This document shows, in pieces, positions 16,665-23,459 of a DNA stretch of 30,571 nt. The notes below the pieces were generated by a model. The model had not been told where the DNA came from. It ran no database searches and saw only the letters and a program-made list of their open reading frames with translations. Every line of letters begins with the position of its first letter. The first letter of the stretch is position 1. Where the stretch lies: positions 1 through 30,571 of the IMG/VR virus record IMGVR_UViG_3300032897_000022, one strand, 5' to 3'. This DNA is from a virus. Both the position numbers and the translations under genes were made by a program.

Positions 16665-19061
16665 CTAAAGCGTTGGCTGATTGGGCGCACCCGGAGGTTG
16701 GGCCTGCCCTTGAACCTTTGCTGCGGCCTGCGGTGCCTGCGCATTGCCTTTGGCTGGAGGCATCGCTACGGGAGGCGCTGCGGCCATGGCCTGCATCTGC
16801 ATCATCTGCTCGTGGATGTCGGCATGAAGTTCGACGTTCCTGACATGGGGGTTATCCGAATACCCCGGCATCGGCGACGGACTCGCTGATTCCCCGGCCT
16901 CTAACTGTTCACCCTGCACTTCAAGCCTCCAGCAGGACTCGCTCGACAGCCATCGCGCACATTCGGCTAGTTCCCACTGGTGGTAATCGCGCTTGCGGGG
17001 CATGATTGATGGCATTTCGGCAGGCGGCGGCGTATAAGGTGGCGGGGGAAGTCCCGCTTCTGCTGCCTGCATGGTCATGGCGGCGTGCTGCACCTGATAT
17101 TGCTGGAACTGCGGATTCGGAATTGGAGCCTGTTCCGCCAGCAACTCGATTTCCCTGATTTGTTTCTTGGCGGCTTCGGCAGGGATCAGGGTGAAGTCGT
17201 TCATGCCCTTGACGCGGAGGATTTCCTCCCAGTTCTGCGGCGTCTGCAGCATTTCCATCCCGATAGGCGTAACCGCAATCTGAGGCAAGGTCTGGTCGAG
17301 CATCGCCCGCTGTGCCGCCGTTGAGTCAGGGAACGAAGAGTCAGTGTCGGGCTTGGCATGGAAGCGTCCACGAGAGAGTTTTTCGAGCACGATGACGGCG
17401 GTTGTTCCATCGGTAGTCGTCACCGTGATCTGCTCGCCATGATCGGGGTTCCTTGAAGCCAAGAGAGCGGCCTTCTTGTAGATTCCGGCAAAGATGCGCT
17501 GCACCCGGCTCCAGGTCGGCCCGAGAATGCCGATGGACTGGGTTTTGTCCATGGCACGCTGCGATGCGGTCTCTTCCTTTGGCCCCGCCACGCCTTCAAG
17601 AGCCGGAGATGCGCCGGTCACATCCTGAGACAGCGCGGTACGGTATTCCTCCATGCACTGCACAAAGGATTCAGGCGCGGTCATGTCGGGCTCGCGGAAG
17701 AAGCTGTTGGCGAGTGGCACTTCCGGTCCTCCGACAGCGTTCTTGACGAGATTGAACTGAGCGGGCTTCGAGGCTTGGCCGACAATGGTGTCGTAATCCT
17801 CCTGATCCCCCTTGAAGTGGGTCATCGGCCAGCCTTTTTCGTAATACTCCCGCTCCGCGTTCTTGAAATCGTTGTAGCCGTCCTGAATGATCTTCATCGG
17901 CTCCATCAGAGCCCCGCCGGTCAGCGAATCCCGCTTCTCGCTCATCACGATGTCAATGGCATCGTCCATCGATTCGGCGGTAGCCTCTGAATAGGCTTTC
18001 CCCACATATTTGATATGGACGCCCTCCGGGAAGAGCTTTTTCAGCATTTCGCCAACGGTCTGCGGCTCCCCCGGCTCTTCGGTATCGGGACCGGAGGGTC
18101 CTACATAGGGCTCATCGCACTTGTCCGTGGTAAAGGATTCAGGGCGAAGGAAACAGTGCATTTCAGTGGTGATGTGGGCAATGGCCTGACCTATTAATTG
18201 CGTGCCTTTGGCCGATTGCTTTACGCCAAGACGGGCGTAGCGCTTCCAGTCCGATTCTCCCGGACCTGATTCCCCGCCCTTGAATTTCCATGTCCCGTCC
18301 TCGTCCTGCAAGTGGGGATTCTCGGCGCGGAGCTTCAGGTAATGAAGGTCCCGGTAGAGGAAGCAGTAAAGCGCATCGTCCTGATCGCGGGCAAGGATCG
18401 GAACCGTGGTTTCGAGCGTCCCTCCAACCCACGCCGTCTCCATCTGCTTCGGCTCTCCCGCATCGTTCAGACCCCACTTCTGGCGGTTGGTATCGCTGTG
18501 GGTCCATGCCACGCAGCGCCCTGAGAGTTCAAAGAACCGCGTCACCGACTGCTGGAGGTCGAAGACATCGTTGTTCTGGTCAAAGACGTGGCGGTAGCCT
18601 TCAGCGGTTTCCGCTGCCTGAATGTCTTCGGACCGGTCGGGACGGACAGGCTGAAAATCGATGCCGGGAGGGTTCTGGGTCAGGACTGAATCGATGGTTC
18701 GCCGTCGGGCGCGGAAGATGTTGTAGGCTCCCATGTAATCGCCGCATGTGAACCCGTCGCCATCCTGCACGTCGATGTAGGCTCCGGTTGCGCCGATCTG
18801 GTAGGCTCCGGTGCCGACGTTGTAGTAGAAGTGCTGGACGCCATCGTCGTAGAAGCGCATACAGCGGTCGATGATGTCCTCGTAGCGCCGGTTATAGAGG
18901 TCTTCCCTCTGATAGCACTCCACCATGTCCTTGAGAACGTCTTGAAGGGATTTAGGAAGATCACGGTTCTTTTCCCCAAAGGTAATGGGTTCCTGTGGTT
19001 CCGGCGCTTCCTCTACCGGAGCATTGCCGGTTTCGGTCGGATTGGGCATGGTGGTTGCCAT
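16665..19061 (-). CDS. Portal protein, P22-like
   Basis: 798 residues, with TGATG coupling to the gene upstream. It forms the dodecameric gate through which DNA enters and leaves the head. The size is near the P22 portal. After a Pro/Glu-rich leader, residues 35-160 give the portal entry pattern (LKDMVECYQREDLYNRRYEDIIDRCMRFYDDG, then FRARRRTIDSVLTQNPPGIDFQP). Later come a DYDTIVGQASKPAQF segment and ALSQDVTGASPALEGVAGPKEETASQRAMDKTQS, which match the stem and tunnel-loop region of such portals. The C-terminus is long and rich in Pro, Gln, Ala and Met (EQMMQMQAMAAAPPVAMPP) and could form the barrel or a disordered tail. It lies just before scaffold and capsid. Confidence 0.85.
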   Translation of the reverse strand: MATTMPNPTETGNAPVEEAPEPQEPITFGEKNRDLPKSLQDVLKDMVECYQREDLYNRRYEDIIDRCMRFYDDGVQHFYYNVGTGAYQIGATGAYIDVQDGDGFTCGDYMGAYNIFRARRRTIDSVLTQNPPGIDFQPVRPDRSEDIQAAETAEGYRHVFDQNNDVFDLQQSVTRFFELSGRCVAWTHSDTNRQKWGLNDAGEPKQMETAWVGGTLETTVPILARDQDDALYCFLYRDLHYLKLRAENPHLQDEDGTWKFKGGESGPGESDWKRYARLGVKQSAKGTQLIGQAIAHITTEMHCFLRPESFTTDKCDEPYVGPSGPDTEEPGEPQTVGEMLKKLFPEGVHIKYVGKAYSEATAESMDDAIDIVMSEKRDSLTGGALMEPMKIIQDGYNDFKNAEREYYEKGWPMTHFKGDQEDYDTIVGQASKPAQFNLVKNAVGGPEVPLANSFFREPDMTAPESFVQCMEEYRTALSQDVTGASPALEGVAGPKEETASQRAMDKTQSIGILGPTWSRVQRIFAGIYKKAALLASRNPDHGEQITVTTTDGTTAVIVLEKLSRGRFHAKPDTDSSFPDSTAAQRAMLDQTLPQIAVTPIGMEMLQTPQNWEEILRVKGMNDFTLIPAEAAKKQIREIELLAEQAPIPNPQFQQYQVQHAAMTMQAAEAGLPPPPYTPPPAEMPSIMPRKRDYHQWELAECARWLSSESCWRLEVQGEQLEAGESASPSPMPGYSDNPHVRNVELHADIHEQMMQMQAMAAAPPVAMPPAKGNAQAPQAAAKVQGQAQPPGAPNQPTL

Positions 19062-19369
19062 CAGTTTTCCACCGCTTTCATGACCCGCACTATCGTCCTC
19101 GCCGCAGCCGCCGCCTTGTCCACTTCGTCCTGCCGGTCAAGGATGGCCTTCAAAGCCCGCGCGAAGGTGTCGCAGCAGAATTTCGGAGCGCCATAGAAGT
19201 TTCGCCGCATCACTTCCCCGGCCTTGCAGTAAGGACAGCGCAGATATCGCTGCTTGCCGTTACGCACCCGCCAGTATTCGGCCTGCATGAATTCGAGCTT
19301 CTTCTGCGATGCCGCTTTCAGATCATTCAATGATGCCCAGCTTTCTGCCTGAACCGTCGTTCCACTCAT
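19061..19369 (-). CDS. Small zinc-binding protein before the portal gene
   Basis: 102 residues from the ATG at 19369; the ribosome site is weak and the start overlaps the upstream gene by 47 bases. An ATG at 19288 is an alternative that would shorten it by 27 residues. A helical N-terminus precedes RYLRCPYCKAGEVMRRNFYGAPKFCCDTFARAL, where CPYC and a later CC pair could bind one metal. The C-terminus is helical and Ala-rich. Its stop overlaps the portal start. Small Cys-rich proteins at this place in phage operons have no settled function. Confidence 0.6.
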   Translation of the reverse strand: MSGTTVQAESWASLNDLKAASQKKLEFMQAEYWRVRNGKQRYLRCPYCKAGEVMRRNFYGAPKFCCDTFARALKAILDRQDEVDKAAAAARTIVRVMKAVEN

Positions 19370-19559
19370 GAATCTGCCCTGAAGGGAATTCCACCCAGAA
19401 GCAGGGCTTGTTCTCCTTGTCCGTCACTGCGGCGTCATAGAACGTCGAGCCCCACGCATTGCGGAAGGCCACATCGTGATACAGCACTTCAGGCGTCCCA
19501 TCCCCTGAGTCAACCGAGCAGGGAAGATCGTTGTGCTTGTTGAAGTAGAGCCTTAGCAT
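19323..19559 (-). CDS. Small hypothetical protein
   Basis: 78 residues; the ATG at 19559 abuts the stop of the upstream gene and AAGGGC precedes it. The sequence is compact and probably beta-rich (LRLYFNKHNDLPCSVDSGD, VAFRNAWGSTFYDAAVTDKEN, PCFWVEFPSGQIHEWNDGSG). No motif is recognised. It overlaps the next gene by 47 bases unless that gene uses its internal start. The operon position between small conserved phage proteins and the portal supports it being real. Confidence 0.55.
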   Translation of the reverse strand: MLRLYFNKHNDLPCSVDSGDGTPEVLYHDVAFRNAWGSTFYDAAVTDKENKPCFWVEFPSGQIHEWNDGSGRKLGIIE

Positions 19560-19766
19560 TCAGCCCTTCCTCATTGCTGCATAACCCTTTGCGGCTCGTG
19601 CATCGCGCCGGGTCTGAGGATTGGGGCTGTTCAGTGCCGCCGAGATGCGGGCCTCCCCGAGCTTCTGGCCTTCAGGCACGCCGAGTTCGCGGTGCAGCCG
19701 TCCGGGGTGCGAGGTCCAGCTTCCCTTCTTGCCGAGATCGACAGTCTTGGTTTTGTAGAGTCCCAT
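19560..19766 (-). CDS. Small conserved-type phage protein (LGVPEGQKL motif)
   Basis: 68 residues from the second of two adjacent ATGs (19766), which overlaps the upstream stop as TGATG with AGGGGG before it. The core HPGRLHRELGVPEGQKLGEARISAALNSPNPQTRRDARAAKGY follows a pattern I recognise from many small phage and bacterial proteins (GxLHxxLGVPxGxKIxxxxLxxAxxSxxPxxRxxAxxAxxxx). No biochemical function is known to me. It is basic and helical and is adjacent to another tiny conserved protein. Genes of this type often lie near portal or terminase genes. Confidence 0.65.
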   Translation of the reverse strand: MGLYKTKTVDLGKKGSWTSHPGRLHRELGVPEGQKLGEARISAALNSPNPQTRRDARAAKGYAAMRKG

Positions 19767-19933
19767 CATTTCCCCCTGTAGAGCTTGCCCTGATATTCCT
19801 TCTTGCCTGCCTCGCCCTTGCGCTTTTCACTCAGCATGATGGCGACTGCCTGCTTCTGACTGTGCACTGGCGTGGAACCACCGGACTTGAGCTTGCCAGC
19901 CTTCCACTTCGACATGACCTCATTCCACGGCAT
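19766..19933 (-). CDS. Tiny DUF6496-like protein
   Basis: 55 residues, read by hand from the ATG at 19933, which overlaps the glycosyltransferase stop as TGATG. Its own stop overlaps the next start in the same way. The sequence pattern VMSKWKAGKLKSG...PVHSQKQAVAIMLSEKRKG matches the small basic family I know as DUF6496 (VMHEFK.G.LKSG....V.SRKQAIAIALSEA). The function of the family is unknown; it is short, basic and helical. The double overlap with both neighbours is strong evidence that the gene is translated. Confidence 0.7.
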   Translation of the reverse strand: MPWNEVMSKWKAGKLKSGGSTPVHSQKQAVAIMLSEKRKGEAGKKEYQGKLYRGK

Positions 19934-20619
19934 CAGGCCACCTTCATCGGAAAGGTTGAGGGATCAAGGCCGTAGGCTTTGCCTTCTGAGTCAACGTGAA
20001 TCGGCAATACCCCGCCATGGGCCACGATGCGGTAACCCGCAGAGAGCACCTTCTGGCAGAAATACAGATCCTCTGTCCCGCCGCGATGGGAGATGGGAAT
20101 CACTTTCTCCCCGATCATGGCCGTCTCCCCGACCGGAGCCTCGTTCGGTTCCAAAAACCACGGCTTCGGCAGTTTCCCGAATATTTCGGTCTTGATCAGC
20201 ATTGCGCCCGTACCGAGACCTGCACAGTCGAAGACCTCGCCCATCTTCCAATTCCAGAACGCGCCGTCTCCGATCTTCTTGAAGACAATCGGCACCGATG
20301 GCAGTTCCTTGGTGCAATAGATCCCGCCGCAGACCATGATCATCGGGTCTTTCTCGATCTCGTAAGCGAGATATTTGAGCGTGGTGTTAGGACAGATGGT
20401 GTCGTCATCGAGGAAGAACAGGTATTTCGCGTTCGCCTCCACCGCTTTTTCAGCCAGCCGTTCGCGATTCCCTGCGCGGTCTAATCCGGTCTCAACCATC
20501 CACGTCACAAACGAACCCATCGGGGCGTTCAGCCCGAGATTAAGCAGCGAGAGGGACCAGCCGATATTGACAGGCCTGCCGCTCGATGCAATGCCGATCA
20601 GGATGCCGGGTACGCTCAT
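19933..20619 (-). CDS. Glycosyltransferase, GT2-like (GT-A fold)
   Basis: 228 residues from the ATG at 20619, chosen because ATGA overlaps the upstream stop. The longer in-frame extension to 20694 runs far into that gene. The GT-A core is visible: ILIGIASSGRPVN at the start, RAGNRERLAEKAVEANAKYLFFLDDDTICP with the metal-binding DDD at 71-73, CGGIY near 98-101, an acceptor-side GTGAMLIK near 136-143, and GGTEDLYFCQKVLSAGYRI near 180-198. It would transfer a sugar from a nucleotide-sugar donor in the cytoplasm. It is coupled to a second glycosyltransferase and, through it, to a virion-type gene. The acceptor is unknown; a phage structural protein is one candidate. Confidence 0.8.
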   Translation of the reverse strand: MSVPGILIGIASSGRPVNIGWSLSLLNLGLNAPMGSFVTWMVETGLDRAGNRERLAEKAVEANAKYLFFLDDDTICPNTTLKYLAYEIEKDPMIMVCGGIYCTKELPSVPIVFKKIGDGAFWNWKMGEVFDCAGLGTGAMLIKTEIFGKLPKPWFLEPNEAPVGETAMIGEKVIPISHRGGTEDLYFCQKVLSAGYRIVAHGGVLPIHVDSEGKAYGLDPSTFPMKVA

Positions 20620-21278
20620 GCGATGCTTGCCTCGTACTTCTGAAACAACTGATCCGTCGGCCAGTGGCCGTTGGCATGGATGAACAGCGGCCATGTCTGG
20701 TGAATGGTGTTGTAGGGACGGCCATGCCGGAACTCTAGTTCCTCGTAGCCTTTGAAGAGGCAGAAGAACAGGCTGGTGAGCGAATCAATGCAGAAGAAAT
20801 CCGCGCCTTCAGCCAACAGATAATTCATGAATCCCTGGTCCACATAGTCGGGGTTATAAAGAGGATGGGCTTCAATCAGCTTGCACATGGCTAGAAACGA
20901 ATCCGGGGTTCCGGCCAATAACCCGCCATTGACGAAGCGCCACGGGCCACGGTCAGGTATAGCTGGACTGATATCGGGGTCAGGCCAGCAGTTCTTCTCC
21001 GCCGCCCATACCACCCTGCCTCTCGGAATGCTGGCAATCAGTTCAGCCTTGGTGCCATAAAACAGCACGTCCCAGCCATCGCTGATGAGCAGGAACTCGT
21101 AGTCCATGAACTGGTTGGCGAGCCTGCGAATCCACCTCAGCTTGTTCGCTAAGGTAAAGGATTGTCCATCGATGCTTTCAAGGTTGACGGTGATGCCTTC
21201 GGAGGATAGCCGACGGATGTTCTCCGTCAGCATCCCCTCAACCCGAGAGACCGCCATCGATACCACAACATCCTTCAT
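20616..21278 (-). CDS. Glycosyltransferase resembling the PLOD/procollagen-type GT domain
   Basis: 220 residues from the ATG at 21278, where TAATG overlaps the upstream stop. Motifs in order are LLISDGWDVLF (metal-binding D67 and D70), VVWAAEKNCWPDPD (residues 89-102), WRFVNGGLLAGTPDSFLAM (113-131), VDQGFMNYLL (146-155), FFCIDSLTSLFFCL and PLFIHANG (197-204). This series matches the glycosyltransferase domain known from procollagen galactosyl/glucosyl transferases and its bacterial and viral relatives. It probably works in the cytoplasm as there is no signal peptide. Being directly coupled to a virion-type protein upstream and a GT2 enzyme downstream suggests sequential sugar addition to one acceptor. 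The acceptor is inference only. Confidence 0.8.
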   Translation of the reverse strand: MKDVVVSMAVSRVEGMLTENIRRLSSEGITVNLESIDGQSFTLANKLRWIRRLANQFMDYEFLLISDGWDVLFYGTKAELIASIPRGRVVWAAEKNCWPDPDISPAIPDRGPWRFVNGGLLAGTPDSFLAMCKLIEAHPLYNPDYVDQGFMNYLLAEGADFFCIDSLTSLFFCLFKGYEELEFRHGRPYNTIHQTWPLFIHANGHWPTDQLFQKYEASIA

Positions 21279-22180
21279 TAGCTGAGTCCCGAGATCACCT
21301 TGTAGTTCACTGCAATATTGCCCGAACACCCCGTACCACCCGCAAAGGCCGCAGTTGCGTTGGTATAGTAAATGGCCTTGTTCAGGTAATTCGAGGCCGT
21401 CGAAGCCGCAGCCGCGCCCGCCACCTTCTGAATCGTGTTTGCGGCAAGTCCCGTATAGACCGAGGCTGCGATGGTGGCCGTGGCCGGGTAAGTGGTCGCC
21501 GTCCCGTAGGACAACTGGGCCGCTCCGCCCGCTGTGAAGGCGTTGGTGCCGAAAATCAGATCGACAACCGCATCCTGAATGTCGATGATGGTTCCCGTAC
21601 CTGCCGCCGCCACGATCTGCACCGCCGTGGTGTAGGCATTCTGGATCTGCGCCAGCGTCAACGGAACAACCAGACTCTGCACCGGGCCGACAGCAACGCG
21701 GTTATCGAGGATCGATACTCCCACCGGAACCGTCGCGGCATTGAGGATGGTGGTTGTCCCGCCGAGCAGCGTCCAGTAGGCATCGACGATGACCGTTCCC
21801 CCGCCATAGGTGCTGGCATAGTTCAGCGCTTCCTGAAGGCCGACCGTGGCGGAGCGAATCTGGTCGCCATTGCCATGGAGGTAAGTGAAGGTCGCGGTGA
21901 CGGTCGTGGTTCCGTACTGGGTCGGAGTCGAAGCCGAGACCGCGCTCGGAGTGACCGCCTCCCAGTATGCTCCAGCGCCCACTTCAATCTTGGCATTGGT
22001 GTTGAGGGGGTTGACCACGGTGCCGTCGCCAAGGGTGATGTAGCCGAAGGCGACTGTCAGGGTGCCAGACCCGGTGGCGTTGGGACCATTGGTCGCAACC
22101 ATGGCTGATACGGATTTGTTGATTCCGTAGGCAAAGTCTGCGGCGTTGAACTGCCCAGCAAAACGAGAGGGGTAAGCCAT
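21278..22180 (-). CDS. Putative virion surface or decoration protein
   Basis: 300 residues; AGGAG lies seven bases before the ATG at 22180. The composition is typical of exposed phage proteins: Ala, Thr, Gly and Ser dominate and charges are rare. The N-terminal half includes a beta-rich region and the stretch SATVGLQEALNYASTYGGGTVIVDAYWTLLGG (residues 110-141), which resembles the first rung of beta-helix fibre proteins. A C-terminal domain with Ala-rich helices ends in TGCSGNIAVNYKVIS. It lies upstream of, and is coupled to, the two glycosyltransferases, so it may be their target. A head decoration or fibre role is likely but not proven. Confidence 0.55.
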   Translation of the reverse strand: MAYPSRFAGQFNAADFAYGINKSVSAMVATNGPNATGSGTLTVAFGYITLGDGTVVNPLNTNAKIEVGAGAYWEAVTPSAVSASTPTQYGTTTVTATFTYLHGNGDQIRSATVGLQEALNYASTYGGGTVIVDAYWTLLGGTTTILNAATVPVGVSILDNRVAVGPVQSLVVPLTLAQIQNAYTTAVQIVAAAGTGTIIDIQDAVVDLIFGTNAFTAGGAAQLSYGTATTYPATATIAASVYTGLAANTIQKVAGAAAASTASNYLNKAIYYTNATAAFAGGTGCSGNIAVNYKVISGLS

Positions 22181-22200
22181 TGCTGTCTCCTGGAAGACGG

Positions 22201-22485
22201 TTATAACTGCGTGGGACTACATTCGAGCGCGATAAGGTCGCCGCGTCTTACTTCCTTCGGCAGCGGTTCAGTAAATATCAGTTCATTGGTAAAATCGCCG
22301 TGCTCATCAAGACAAACCTCTTTCACCTCAAGATGAGCCAGTATTTTCCAATCCTTGCCGCCTGTGCCGCAGGGTCTCTTCACAACAATTTTCGTCTCGG
22401 GGAGAAAGAAAGCAGAGACATTTACTTTCGGTCTCTTGCCAATCTTCGTAAATGAATCCAGAATTCCAGCGCCGGGATCAATCAT
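22201..22485 (-). CDS. Small hypothetical protein
   Basis: 94 residues from the ATG at 22485 (TGATG overlap). A GTG three bases upstream (22488) would give a GTGA overlap and one more residue, so both starts fit the local rule. The sequence is beta-rich (KVNVSAFFLPETKIVVKRPCG, WKILAHLEVKEVCLDEHGDF, VRRGDLIALECSPTQ). No motif or signal peptide is seen. It lies between the histidine-rich protein and the decoration-type protein. Function is unknown. Confidence 0.55.
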   Translation of the reverse strand: MIDPGAGILDSFTKIGKRPKVNVSAFFLPETKIVVKRPCGTGGKDWKILAHLEVKEVCLDEHGDFTNELIFTEPLPKEVRRGDLIALECSPTQL

Positions 22486-22931
22486 CACATGGCTCCATAA
22501 GCGCCTTCATGTTCCGGTTCCGGCTGCTGCTGATGGGCGGGTTCTGATGCCTCTTCGCCCAGAAACTTGTCGAGCGCCATCTTCGCGTCCTCGGCGGAGT
22601 TGTGCTCGCCATGCTCTTCGTGCTGGCCATCCTCATGAATCGAGTGGCTGCGGGCGCTCATGCCGTCGTGGTGCACCATGTGATGCTTGTCACCGCCCGA
22701 CAGGTGATGGCCCATATGGGTCAGCAGATGCATGTGGTCGGGGTGTTCCGAATGCGTGCCGTCATGCATGTGGGATTCGAAATGCCCATCGGGGTGCTCT
22801 TCGACGGTATGCGTCTTGACGCCCGTCTCGTCTCCGCCCTGTGGCGCTTCCTCTTTCTTGGGAGCGGGTTTGGACTCGTATTTCGAGCCCATCTTCGAGA
22901 ATCCCTTCAAGCCCTTCTGTTCGTCAGCCAT
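22485..22931 (-). CDS. Histidine-rich protein
   Basis: 148 residues with AAGGAG seven bases before the ATG. About 23 histidines are present, nearly all in residues 40-112, in patterns such as HMHDGTHSEHPDHMH, MGHHLSGGDKHHMVHHD and HEDGQHEEHGEH. Asp and Glu are also abundant. A Lys-rich start and a Pro/Glu/Gln-rich end flank this block. No fold is obvious. Such a segment could bind Ni, Cu, Zn or Co ions, respond to pH, or act as a flexible linker. It is in the virion operon between terL and the decoration-type gene, so it may be carried in the particle. Function is unknown. Confidence 0.65.
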   Translation of the reverse strand: MADEQKGLKGFSKMGSKYESKPAPKKEEAPQGGDETGVKTHTVEEHPDGHFESHMHDGTHSEHPDHMHLLTHMGHHLSGGDKHHMVHHDGMSARSHSIHEDGQHEEHGEHNSAEDAKMALDKFLGEEASEPAHQQQPEPEHEGAYGAM

Positions 22932-23235
22932 TCGATTGCTCCTTCAATACTTCGGAATTCGGTATCCGCTTTTCGGCGGAGAAATAGGGTGCGTTGGCCT
23001 GTTCGACCATGCGGCGGGCCTGGGATGAGGAGACGCGTTTCTGCGCTTTCACTGGTTCAGGCATGGAAAGAGGCGTCACCGTCGTTTTCTTCTCTTCCCA
23101 GAGGCGCTTGTAGTGATCGCGGTCAACCGTCAGGTCGTCAACGAGTTGCGAGTAGCGGACGTTCGAGCGGAAAAACAGGTAGCAGATGATGGCTTCGATG
23201 AATACCAGGGCCAGCAGTGCATCCAACGCGCCCAT
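22924..23235 (-). CDS. Single-pass membrane protein
   Basis: 103 residues; TAATG couples the ATG at 23235 to the upstream stop, with GAGGT seven bases away. Residues 4-22 (LDALLALVFIEAIICYLFF) form one membrane helix followed directly by basic residues (RSNVR), so the C-terminal 80 residues probably stay in the cytoplasm. They are charged and helical (LTVDRDHYKRLWEEKK) and end in a basic tail. The topology argues against a spanin. No lysis genes are nearby. Function is unknown. Confidence 0.55.
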   Translation of the reverse strand: MGALDALLALVFIEAIICYLFFRSNVRYSQLVDDLTVDRDHYKRLWEEKKTTVTPLSMPEPVKAQKRVSSSQARRMVEQANAPYFSAEKRIPNSEVLKEQSNG

Positions 23236-23459
23236 TATCTATACCTCGGATAACTGTAGATCATAAATTGCCAGTAGACATTGGGGCCTGAAAAGAAAGG
23301 TTCCGCTTCAAGCACCGGGAAAACTCGCTTCCTGAATGGATAAAGACGAAATGCTCCCTGCTCACAGCGAACGAAAACAGGCCAATCTGCGCAATCAAAC
23401 ACTCCATCTTTCCCGTAACTATGGAATGTTCTTAGCAGATCACGCATTATCTCGCCCAT
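23235..23459 (-). CDS. Small hypothetical protein after terL
   Basis: 74 residues. The ATG at 23459 is preferred because AGGAG lies six to seven bases before it, although it overlaps the terL stop by 13 bases. An in-frame ATG at 23447 would give the TAATG overlap seen elsewhere. The sequence is aromatic and basic (WPVFVRCEQGAFRLYPFRKRVFPVL, NVYWQFMIYSYPRYR) and beta-rich. No family is recognised. It shares coupling with terL and the membrane protein gene. Confidence 0.5.
   Translation of the reverse strand: MGEIMRDLLRTFHSYGKDGVFDCADWPVFVRCEQGAFRLYPFRKRVFPVLEAEPFFSGPNVYWQFMIYSYPRYR

Noticed and set aside
22924-23235. Possible i-spanin (Rz-like) gene
   Set aside because: The basic residues follow the membrane helix, so the helical domain is predicted to be cytoplasmic. 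No overlapping lipoprotein gene and no endolysin or holin are adjacent.
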